DNA of 64,000 nt, from positions 49,805 to 113,804 of the forward strand of contig JBALXI010000011.1 in NCBI GenBank assembly GCA_036960605.1, read 5' to 3'. Each line of letters begins with the position of its first letter. Position 1 is the stretch's first letter. Below the pieces are notes generated by a model, which was given only the letters and a program-made list of their open reading frames with translations, was not told where the DNA came from and searched no databases. The position numbers and the translations under genes are program-made. Positions 9,613 to 17,306 of this stretch are shown here, piece by piece. This DNA is from Oleispira sp036960605. Lineage in GTDB: Bacteria; Pseudomonadota; Gammaproteobacteria; Pseudomonadales; Oceanobacteraceae.

Positions 9613-11520
9613 CTAAATATCTGGAAACTGTAAGCCCAAGACCACAGGATCGTGGTCGGAAGAGCGATACATATCTGGCTCGCCATAAGTATCTATTGAA
9701 GGATGCTTATGGCCGTTATCTTCCTTGTTGTAATCCAATAAAACATCTTCTACTGAATTAATGTGCCAGCTGTCTACACTTTTAATAAAGGGTAATAATT
9801 CTGAATTGGCTAACGCATGATCAAGATTCCCTAACAAGCCCTGAAAACTATAAGAAAAGCTCGGTAATTTCGAATCATAATGATATTTTAGGTTTATAAA
9901 ACCGGCATCGTACAAGGCTAATAAGGGCTCTTCCTGACTGTAGCTATTGAGATCACCTAGAATTAATGTCGGTAAAGGTTCTTTATTAATAAAATCAATC
10001 AGTGCCAGTGCTGCGCGATATCGCGTTTTATTACAGTTCCCTTGCAAGTCATCAACCTCGACTTCATCACAAGGCCGCCCTTTTGACTTAAAGTGATTCA
10101 CCGCCACGATAAAACGTTTATTTTTAAATGAGAACTGCTGAATTAAACTCGGGCGATTACGCTTATCATCAAATGCAGCCTTTGATGCCGTTCGGGAGTC
10201 GAGCACCCTCGCCACCCCCTGTAAAATAACCTTTTTAGGCCTATATAAAATTCCAACTGAAATAACGTCATGACCTAATTTACCTTGGCTTAATTCACTC
10301 AAAACAGGCTTAACATACCGATAGTGACGTTCATTATTGAATTTTTTATTTAGAGCATGAGTTAAATATTTGATAGCCGAGTGTTTACCATAGCCATTAT
10401 TCTCAACTTCCATTAAAGCAATAACATCAGCATCCATCGCAGCCAATGCAGAGACTGTTTTTTCTGTTTGTAATAAAAACCCTGCATGGCTTCTCGCCCC
10501 CCGAAGGGTTGGGAAGTTTTTGTTTTTCTGAGCCCCTTTCCCCTCTTCTTCAACCGCTCCATTAAAATAATTACCCAAGTTCATACTCGCGATAATTAGA
10601 TTTGAATCGTTTGAAACATTAGGGGTTTTAGTTCTAGGTGAAGAAGACTCTATTGAAATCGCAGAAACATCTTCCGGAATTATCATATAATGATCACCAT
10701 AGGCATGTAATATACCTGTAATACGACCAATACGATCACCGACTCTTATTGGGTTATCAGCAGAAAACCCAAACGGTATTGGATTAGGATAGGCTTTTGA
10801 ACTGCCATCATCGATTAGCAGAAAGTCCCTTTCTTTTAATGCTCTATTATTAAACTTCCCTTGCCTCAACTGAGCTGCGGTATACAACTCAGTAGGCTGA
10901 ACAAGCAATTTTGATGACACCGCAAACTGACCATAATTTCCTAAGCCATAACCTGCACCGTATAAGTCACTGATTACCAATTCTTGCGAGAGGCTCACCC
11001 GCATACCTTCCTTTGCTTCCAAATCAATCAAAGCACTAACCGGTAGCAATAGCGGCTCTGCTTTTCGTAGCGTATTACCTTCGCTACATATTTTTATAGA
11101 TCTTACTTTTTTAACTTCTGTCAGCCCTTTATATTCAGCTACTTGAGCGAATAGACGGATGACTTGCCCCACCTTTACTGGCTTACTTCCGTGATAAACA
11201 AAGATACCTTGAGAAAAACTTTCAGATATTTTTGTTCGACCACTCTGCTGCAACCAAAAGCCACGATATTGATCACGCCCTTGTAAAGACAAGGTCACGA
11301 CTCCCTCAATGACTACCCACTGTTTTAAAAATGGTGAAATAAATCCTGAGCCTTGAACATTGCCAATGAGCTGAAAGTTTTTATGACTAAAATCCCCACA
11401 CTGCCCTAATCTGTTTTGGCTAGAATATTGATTAGCACCCAATACATGGGCACTAAACAAAGCAGGAGAAATTACACCTAGAAGGAAAAATAGAAAGCAG
11501 TGTCGAATGCTAGCGTTCAT
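9613..11520 (-). CDS. ExeM/NucH family secreted endonuclease
   Basis: A 635-residue protein with an N-terminal signal sequence (cleavage after about residue 28). An OB-fold-like N-terminal region is followed by an endonuclease/exonuclease/phosphatase domain from about residue 300. Visible nuclease motifs are MEVENNGYG (metal-binding Glu), NHFKSKG, LGDLNSY and the final SSDHDPVV (catalytic Asp-His). The family consists of extracellular nucleases used in DNA scavenging and biofilm turnover. The start codon overlaps the stop of the preceding NAD-kinase-like gene, so it is the third gene of a minus-strand operon with pldA. Confidence 0.88.
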   Translation of the reverse strand: MNASIRHCFLFFLLGVISPALFSAHVLGANQYSSQNRLGQCGDFSHKNFQLIGNVQGSGFISPFLKQWVVIEGVVTLSLQGRDQYRGFWLQQSGRTKISESFSQGIFVYHGSKPVKVGQVIRLFAQVAEYKGLTEVKKVRSIKICSEGNTLRKAEPLLLPVSALIDLEAKEGMRVSLSQELVISDLYGAGYGLGNYGQFAVSSKLLVQPTELYTAAQLRQGKFNNRALKERDFLLIDDGSSKAYPNPIPFGFSADNPIRVGDRIGRITGILHAYGDHYMIIPEDVSAISIESSSPRTKTPNVSNDSNLIIASMNLGNYFNGAVEEEGKGAQKNKNFPTLRGARSHAGFLLQTEKTVSALAAMDADVIALMEVENNGYGKHSAIKYLTHALNKKFNNERHYRYVKPVLSELSQGKLGHDVISVGILYRPKKVILQGVARVLDSRTASKAAFDDKRNRPSLIQQFSFKNKRFIVAVNHFKSKGRPCDEVEVDDLQGNCNKTRYRAALALIDFINKEPLPTLILGDLNSYSQEEPLLALYDAGFINLKYHYDSKLPSFSYSFQGLLGNLDHALANSELLPFIKSVDSWHINSVEDVLLDYNKEDNGHKHPSIDTYGEPDMYRSSDHDPVVLGLQFPDI

Positions 11521-12662
11521 TAAAAACCAACGGGGTAAATGATTTGGTCCTGATAGCCCGTTGTCACTTCAATCGTGCCATTAAACGCATCATCTAATTC
11601 GTTATCTCCAGAATCAACAATGAGTGGCCTACCTTCTAATGCGCTAATTTTCGCCTTAGTTGATATTACCCGTATATTTTCTTTGCCTAAGGCTCTTAAT
11701 ACTTCAGGACTAAACTGCTGATTACCACGACCGATAATGTGTCCTTGGCCACCGATAATACTGATCACTGCACGACAAGTGTATTGCTGTAGATAATTAA
11801 GAATGTCAGCTTCACTGACATCATTTTTCAATAACTGATGATTCAATACGGCGTCGATGCCTAACAAGGTATTTTCAAGATTCAATTCATCCATTACCGC
11901 CAAAGTAGTTTTACCTGAACCAATAAAATACAGAGTATCATCCTCCATCCCCTGCACTACATCGGCAGCGATATCCTGTAACACTAACTCTTCAACTTCG
12001 ACGCCACCCTGCTTCACACTTTGTATAAATTGACCTGCCTGCGGTACCCGCATTTCACCGTACAATTTAGCTCGTACGATGTTATTACGAAAAGCATCTT
12101 CATCAATATCACGTACATCGTGGGCCTTAACATCAATCAGCTGCCCATTAGCGAGCTGCGCAATCACTTCACCTGCGGCTTTTGGCGTTACCGCGTAAAC
12201 AGCAGAATGTATTTTAACGCCGGCAGGTATTCCCAATACGGGTATTTCATCGCTCACCACACTGCAAATATCACGCGCAGTGCCATCACCACCGGCAAAT
12301 AAAATAATATCCACTTTATTATTTAATAATTGCTTAGCCGCTTCACACGTATCTCTAGCCGAGGTTTCTAGCGGCGAGTCTTGATTAGACATATCATGCT
12401 TAGAAAGACGTGGTAAGACTTCATATTGAAATCCTAATGCTTTCACTAAATCTTCGCCCATAGAATCTGGGCAAGTAATAATTTTCACCTTATGTTTAAT
12501 TTCAGACAAAACGTCTAAGGCTAAGCGAGCTCGCAAGACTGATTGGCATTGTGCGCCCCTAGAAAATGCCTCTTTCACAATATCAGCACCATCACTGCCT
12601 TTTAATCCAACACGGCCACCGATGCCCGCAAGGGGATTAATAATCAAACCTAGAGTTAACAC
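11520..12662 (-). CDS. ATP-NAD kinase family protein
   Basis: A predicted kinase of the COG3199 ATP-NAD kinase-like family. The N-terminus reads LGLIINPLAGIGG and the nucleotide/metal motif FAGGDGTARD is near residue 125. The preferred start is GTG at 12662, preceded by GGAG with a 6-base spacer. A TTG further up (12695) would overlap pldA and lacks a ribosome site. The family is distinct from canonical NadK; its substrate is not firmly settled. It sits between pldA and the secreted nuclease, overlapping the latter by its stop codon. Confidence 0.82.
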   Translation of the reverse strand: MLTLGLIINPLAGIGGRVGLKGSDGADIVKEAFSRGAQCQSVLRARLALDVLSEIKHKVKIITCPDSMGEDLVKALGFQYEVLPRLSKHDMSNQDSPLETSARDTCEAAKQLLNNKVDIILFAGGDGTARDICSVVSDEIPVLGIPAGVKIHSAVYAVTPKAAGEVIAQLANGQLIDVKAHDVRDIDEDAFRNNIVRAKLYGEMRVPQAGQFIQSVKQGGVEVEELVLQDIAADVVQGMEDDTLYFIGSGKTTLAVMDELNLENTLLGIDAVLNHQLLKNDVSEADILNYLQQYTCRAVISIIGGQGHIIGRGNQQFSPEVLRALGKENIRVISTKAKISALEGRPLIVDSGDNELDDAFNGTIEVTTGYQDQIIYPVGF

Positions 12663-12685
12663 AACGTTCTCCAATCTATTTCGAG

Positions 12686-13714
12686 TTATAGCCAATCCGC
12701 TATTTTAATACCAATGCCAATGCGCTCTTGATATTGATTATAATCGATTAAGCTTTCACCATAACCATTAAAATACTGCACAAATCCTTTCAATTTACCC
12801 GGTAATGGGAAGGTCCAATCCAACTCAATCGCGCCTTTATTTTCATCAAAATTAAAATTATTACGCACCGTCGCCGCTAAACTATGCTCACCAAATTTTC
12901 TTAAATAAAAGACATCGCCATAACCCAAGAAGTCATCAATATCTGGATTATCATTATCACTTGGATCATTAGGATCCGCTTTTGCAGTTTCTGGCATACG
13001 ATACCAAGCGCGAACGTTCAAAATACGATTTGGCCAAACCTTAGCCGTTGACATAATTATTCGATTCCAGCTTCTCGAAAGATTGCCTACTTGGCCATTT
13101 GACTGATGATTAAATGCCAGCGTCATATGGTCGCTCCATTTCACACTAGGCTTAAATCCCAGAATAATTTCCGGTTCATGATTGGTCTCACGAAAGATGG
13201 CTGACACACTCTTATTATACGATTGCCAAAATGACTTATTGGTATAAGCAACGGCTAACGTACTGAATTTACCTAGAATATTTTCCGCGACTATGTATTT
13301 CACACTGAGCTGAAAAACAAACTCATAGTGTTCAAATTCAGCGTTGTCGTATTCTGTATCTTCTTCGACATTACGCCCACCAAAAAACTGCTTTTGTTCA
13401 TCTTGGTTGATTTTTGACTGATAGGTAAACGGCATAAAATAGTTAGGCTTGTGAGGCAATAATACATAGGGATTATTGGCAGCCAGACGCTCTGTTTGTA
13501 TTTTTTCGATCAAACCTGGATATTGATGCATTGACTCAGAAAATTCTTCATCGGCAATGATATCAAACGTCTTCGTCTCCGTTTTGATACTATCTTCAAT
13601 ACTATCTTCGCTAGCGTCAGTCACCGCTGGAGCATTCAGTACAAGATGATCCTGCGCATAAAGACTATTACTAGAGATAAAAATACTAGTAATAAGCCAT
13701 AATCGTTTAAACAT
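12686..13714 (-). CDS. pldA: Outer membrane phospholipase A (OMPLA)
   Basis: A 342-residue outer membrane enzyme. It has a signal peptide (residues 1-20), then an acidic linker and a beta-barrel domain. The OMPLA active site appears as NHQSNGQ (His and Ser of the Asn-His-Ser triad) followed by SRSWNR. It hydrolyses acyl chains of phospholipids exposed in the outer leaflet. The barrel ends with an aromatic-hydrophobic strand (IGIGIKIADWL). It is the first gene of the operon with the NAD-kinase-like and ExeM genes. The N-terminal ~100-residue extension before the barrel is longer than in E. coli. Confidence 0.88.
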   Translation of the reverse strand: MFKRLWLITSIFISSNSLYAQDHLVLNAPAVTDASEDSIEDSIKTETKTFDIIADEEFSESMHQYPGLIEKIQTERLAANNPYVLLPHKPNYFMPFTYQSKINQDEQKQFFGGRNVEEDTEYDNAEFEHYEFVFQLSVKYIVAENILGKFSTLAVAYTNKSFWQSYNKSVSAIFRETNHEPEIILGFKPSVKWSDHMTLAFNHQSNGQVGNLSRSWNRIIMSTAKVWPNRILNVRAWYRMPETAKADPNDPSDNDNPDIDDFLGYGDVFYLRKFGEHSLAATVRNNFNFDENKGAIELDWTFPLPGKLKGFVQYFNGYGESLIDYNQYQERIGIGIKIADWL

Positions 13715-13815
13715 CAGCCATTTCTCCGAATAATTTATAGTGTGAGTATTTTCAAGTACTAAACTCTGCTATAAGTATATCTACTAATCCAACATAGAAT
13801 ATTAATTTTTTACGT

Positions 13816-14229
13816 ATGTTTTATTATTTAATGGGTCTAGGAAGTAATATCCAACCTCAAAAGCATCTAATAGATGCCATTCGATCTTTGAATGCTCAAA
13901 TGGAAGTAAATGTTCTAGCCCAATCCCCGGTACTGGTTAATCCGCCTTGCGGTGATAGCTTCCACTTTGTATTTCATAATCAATTATTATTGCTGCAGAG
14001 CCCATTATTGAAAGAAGCTCTGAAAAAAAGACTTGAGCAGATTGAACTAACACTGGGCAGAGAAGCTAAAACCCCTGCCCGCAAGCTCAATGATAGAACC
14101 ATAGATATTGATATCATTAGCGCTGGCAAGACAATCCAAGCCCTTTTCAGCACGCCTCTCGAAGAAGACTATAATCGTAAAATAATGACGCTATGGCCCG
14201 AAATTGATGACTTAATAGTCATCAGCTAA
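13816..14229 (+). CDS. folK: Short FolK-like pyrophosphokinase
   Basis: A 137-residue protein resembling 6-hydroxymethyl-7,8-dihydropterin pyrophosphokinase. The start reads MGLGSNIQPQKHL, the substrate loop includes FHNQLLLLQS and the metal/ATP motif is RTIDIDIIS (canonical DRTxDlDil). It is shorter than typical FolK (~160 aa) and lacks the usual C-terminal PHP/R-rich segment. It is convergent with FolM. Together they suggest pterin metabolism (folate or tetrahydromonapterin). Given its divergence it may be a second, specialised FolK rather than the housekeeping copy. Confidence 0.78.
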   Translation: MFYYLMGLGSNIQPQKHLIDAIRSLNAQMEVNVLAQSPVLVNPPCGDSFHFVFHNQLLLLQSPLLKEALKKRLEQIELTLGREAKTPARKLNDRTIDIDIISAGKTIQALFSTPLEEDYNRKIMTLWPEIDDLIVIS

Positions 14230-14252
14230 CCCAGTGCCGACTTGATTAAAGA

Positions 14253-15035
14253 CTAATCGAGAAACGTCTGCTCATAACGATTGGCACATGAGCGCCCACC
14301 ATCAATACGCAATATTGTTCCGGTCACCGCTTGCGCCGCTAATAGATAATCAATGCCTTGCTGAATCGCTTGGTAGCCCAACTCTTTTTTTATCAAACTC
14401 TGAGACAGTACTTTTTTGCGGTATTCTGCAGAATGCTCAGGCAAGAATTTCACCGGACCCGGCTGAATGACATTCACTCGAACATGGGGCGCTAAACGCT
14501 GGGCTAAGCTCAACGCCAAATTTTGCAAACCCGCTTTGGCTGCACAATAACTGGCAAACCGTTCATTAGGCAAATCTGCATAAATATCACTAATGGCTAT
14601 CATTGACGAATTTTGCACCATTAACTCGGCTAACTTCAGACTAATGAGCTGAGGCGCCGCAAGGTGTACTGCCGTCATCGTCTGCGTATTCTGCCATTGC
14701 TGCTCAGCCGTGGCCGCTAAGTCATCCGGATAAAAACAGGAAGCATTATGGATAAGCCCATCCAGCTTCACATCGAGATTGTTGAGTAAATCGATCACAT
14801 CCCCAGTTAAGCGCTCAATACTTTCTACATTAGCCAAGTTGGCTTGCACAGCGCAATATAAATCCTTTTCTCCATATTGCTTCTGCTTGCTATCACTTAA
14901 TTCATTAGCGGAGTGATAATGGGCAATAACTCGCCAACCTGCCGCTAGATAATGTTCAACCAAATACAGACCTAAACGGCGGCCTGCCCCCGTAATAAAA
15001 ATAGTGGGACACTGCGTATTGTTTTTCTCAGACAT
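14253..15035 (-). CDS. folM: Dihydromonapterin/dihydrofolate reductase, FolM-type SDR
   Basis: A short-chain dehydrogenase of about 260 residues starting at MSEKNN (preceded by AAGGAAT). It has the FolM-type cofactor motif TGAGRRLG instead of TGxxxGIG, the NAS motif (HNASCFYP), YCAAKAG with the catalytic Tyr and Lys, and VNVIQPGP. FolM reduces dihydromonapterin, and dihydrofolate weakly, with NADPH. It is convergent with the FolK-like gene, which supports a pterin role. Confidence 0.83.
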   Translation of the reverse strand: MSEKNNTQCPTIFITGAGRRLGLYLVEHYLAAGWRVIAHYHSANELSDSKQKQYGEKDLYCAVQANLANVESIERLTGDVIDLLNNLDVKLDGLIHNASCFYPDDLAATAEQQWQNTQTMTAVHLAAPQLISLKLAELMVQNSSMIAISDIYADLPNERFASYCAAKAGLQNLALSLAQRLAPHVRVNVIQPGPVKFLPEHSAEYRKKVLSQSLIKKELGYQAIQQGIDYLLAAQAVTGTILRIDGGRSCANRYEQTFLD

Positions 15036-15148
15036 ATTAATTCCTTGCAACTCCCTCAAGTGATAAGTCAGACAGAGTACTCGTTTATAAACCCTATTTA
15101 CTGTACTCTAAGCGCCACTAGTACCATCCTATAAAGACCATATTTTGC

Positions 15149-15154
15149 TATAAT
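15149..15154 (+). promoter_or_regulatory. Candidate -10 box of the acyltransferase gene
   Basis: A perfect TATAAT preceded by TTTTGC (TG-like extension absent). No good -35 box is visible. A start of transcription near 15161 would exclude the TTG at 15157 as translation start and favours the ATGs at 15199 or 15211. Confidence 0.4.
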
Positions 15155-15198
15155 TATTGTTCAATTTGAATAGCGCTCACAGAGATAGGCATCGCATC

Positions 15199-15792
15199 AT
15201 GCATCGCACCATGTTTGATACCCCCATTTTAAAGACACTGTTACGCTGGGTTTCAATAATCACTCTAAAGCTATTAGGCTGGAAAACCGAAGGCGAGATC
15301 CCTCGCGATCTAAAAAAGTGCGTCATGATCGCCGCCCCTCACACCAGCAACTGGGACCTTCCCTTTACCTTAATGACGGCTTTCGCCTTAGATGCCAAAG
15401 TGTATTGGATGGGTAAAGAACAAATATTCAAACCACCCTATCGTGGAATAATGATGTGGATGGGTGGCATCCCCATTGACCGAACTAAATCAGCCAACAT
15501 GGTACAAGCTTCAATTAATGCCATACAAGGTAATGATCGCTTATTCTTAATCGTCCCTCCCGAAGGCACCCGTAGTAAAGTAACTTACTGGAAGACAGGC
15601 TTCTACCATATTGCTCAAGGCGCAGGGGTGCCTATTCTAATGGGATTTTTAGACTATAAACGCAAGGCGAGTGGTATTGCAGGGACCTATATGACCACGG
15701 GGGACATTGAAGTCGATATGAATCATATCAAAGCGATCTACGCCCCAATGAAAGGTAGGATAGAAGAGCAGTTTTATCAGAATAAATCATAA
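15199..15792 (+). CDS. Lysophospholipid acyltransferase (PlsC-like)
   Basis: A ~197-residue membrane-associated acyltransferase. The catalytic HxxxxD box is HTSNWD (~residue 50), followed by the glycerophosphate-binding PPEGTRSK (~residue 117). It transfers an acyl group to lysophosphatidate or a related lipid. The open frame begins further up at a TTG, but ATG at 15199 (or 15211) is preferred on promoter position. It is followed by its own terminator. Confidence 0.83.
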   Translation: MHRTMFDTPILKTLLRWVSIITLKLLGWKTEGEIPRDLKKCVMIAAPHTSNWDLPFTLMTAFALDAKVYWMGKEQIFKPPYRGIMMWMGGIPIDRTKSANMVQASINAIQGNDRLFLIVPPEGTRSKVTYWKTGFYHIAQGAGVPILMGFLDYKRKASGIAGTYMTTGDIEVDMNHIKAIYAPMKGRIEEQFYQNKS

Positions 15793-15817
15793 GCATTAAT
15801 AACAACTGATAAGCATC

Positions 15818-15848
15818 AAAGCCTCGTATACTTCGAGGCTTTTTTTTG
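15818..15848 (+). terminator. Rho-independent terminator
   Basis: AAAGCCTCG pairs with CGAGGCTTT and is followed by a T-run, about 25 bp past the acyltransferase stop. Confidence 0.88.
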
Positions 15849-15998
15849 CCTGCACATTGATAGAACGCCTGACTGCTCACCTTATGAATGATGACCTCGA
15901 AGCTTCATAGCGCCCAAAATACCTTTAACTTATTCGTGACTATACTGAACTAGCAGAACCTCTAAATGAAACCTGTTAATGAGTAAGGACGACTAAAT

Positions 15999-17291
15999 AT
16001 GCCTGACAACAAAGATAATATAGGGCCTATCGATCCTCAAAAAAGAGACACCTTCACTGCCATCGCAAAAACAGCCCTATCCGGCTGTATCGCGGCTAAA
16101 GCACCCTTCGTATTCGCCCGTACTAAAACCAAAATCAGAGTGCTCGGAACCCACGTTACCTTGCAAGAAGAGCTGCGCCAAAAAGCCATGGCAGATTTAG
16201 GTATTGAATTAGAGTTTGAGCCAAAAGGCAGTGCCGCCGTATTACAAAAAGCTTCGATGTCTCCTGGATCTTTTGATCTTTACGAGCAGTGGTCAAATAG
16301 CATCAATGTACTTTGGCGCTCAGGTTCAATACAAGCCATTGAAAAAAAACGAATAAAGCATTGGGGTGAAATTAATAACCTAACCAAAACAGGTCGCTTA
16401 ACCGATACCGCTAAATTAGGGGCGGGTGATGCTCCCTATAAAATTTTACATGTACAAGACGATGATGAACTAGGTCTAAATCATACCGATCGGGTGAGCT
16501 TTTTACCCTACGTCCACAATGTCGACTCCTTTGGCTACAACACGGATATTATTCCCCAAGGTAAACCTTATGAAACAGAAAGCTGGGGCTGGCTACTGGA
16601 CGAGCGCTATGCGGGCAAGGTCGGCATTGTAAATGCACCCACGATCGGTCTATTTGATTTGGCCTTAGCCGCACAAGCGAGAGGTTTAATGACTTTCGCC
16701 GACATTGGCGCCATGACAAAACATGAATTGGATACTTTATTCGACATTTTAATTGGCATGAAAAAGCGCGGGCATTTCAGTGGATTCTGGACCTCCGTTC
16801 CCGAATCGGTTGATTTTATGGCCAATAAGCGGGTGGTGATTGAAAGTATGTTTTCACCGGCCGTATCCGCTCTGAATGGAAAAAACATTCCGGTAACCTA
16901 TGCTGCACCCAAAGAAGGTTATCGAGGCTGGCATGGTGTGATGTGCTTATCCTCAGCAACTCAGGGGCGACAAAAAGATGCAGCCTATGAATATATGAAT
17001 TGGTGGCTGTCTGGCTGGCCTGGAGCCTTCATTGCACGCCAAGGGTATTATATTTCGAACCCTCAACGCTCAAAGTTAGAATTAACTCAAGCCGAGTGGG
17101 ATTACTGGTATGGGGGAAAAGCAGCAGCACATGCATTGAAAGGTACCGATGGTAGAGTATCCGTTAACGCCGGTGATATTCGTAGAGGAGGCAGTTATGA
17201 AAAACGTTTTAGTAATGTGGCTGTTTGGAATACAGTGATGCCGACTTATGAATACAGCCTGCAAAAATGGTATGAATTCATCAGCGCATAA
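15999..17291 (+). CDS. Extracellular solute-binding protein (spermidine/putrescine type)
   Basis: A 430-residue periplasmic binding protein of the family 1/PotD type. The N-terminus carries a KRDTF motif followed by a hydrophobic stretch to about residue 42, resembling a Tat or Sec signal. Binding-protein features include WGWLLDERYAGKVGI and a tryptophan-rich C-terminal half. No permease or ATPase gene accompanies it. It ends only a few bases before a hybrid histidine kinase on the same strand, so it is more likely the ligand-sensing partner of that kinase than a transporter component. The ligand is unknown. Confidence 0.82.
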   Translation: MPDNKDNIGPIDPQKRDTFTAIAKTALSGCIAAKAPFVFARTKTKIRVLGTHVTLQEELRQKAMADLGIELEFEPKGSAAVLQKASMSPGSFDLYEQWSNSINVLWRSGSIQAIEKKRIKHWGEINNLTKTGRLTDTAKLGAGDAPYKILHVQDDDELGLNHTDRVSFLPYVHNVDSFGYNTDIIPQGKPYETESWGWLLDERYAGKVGIVNAPTIGLFDLALAAQARGLMTFADIGAMTKHELDTLFDILIGMKKRGHFSGFWTSVPESVDFMANKRVVIESMFSPAVSALNGKNIPVTYAAPKEGYRGWHGVMCLSSATQGRQKDAAYEYMNWWLSGWPGAFIARQGYYISNPQRSKLELTQAEWDYWYGGKAAAHALKGTDGRVSVNAGDIRRGGSYEKRFSNVAVWNTVMPTYEYSLQKWYEFISA

Positions 17292-17306
17292 GCTGGGATG
17301 ATTTTT

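Noticed and set aside
15999..17291. Solute-binding protein as part of an ABC importer operon
   Set aside because: No permease or ATPase gene is adjacent; the next gene is a histidine kinase.
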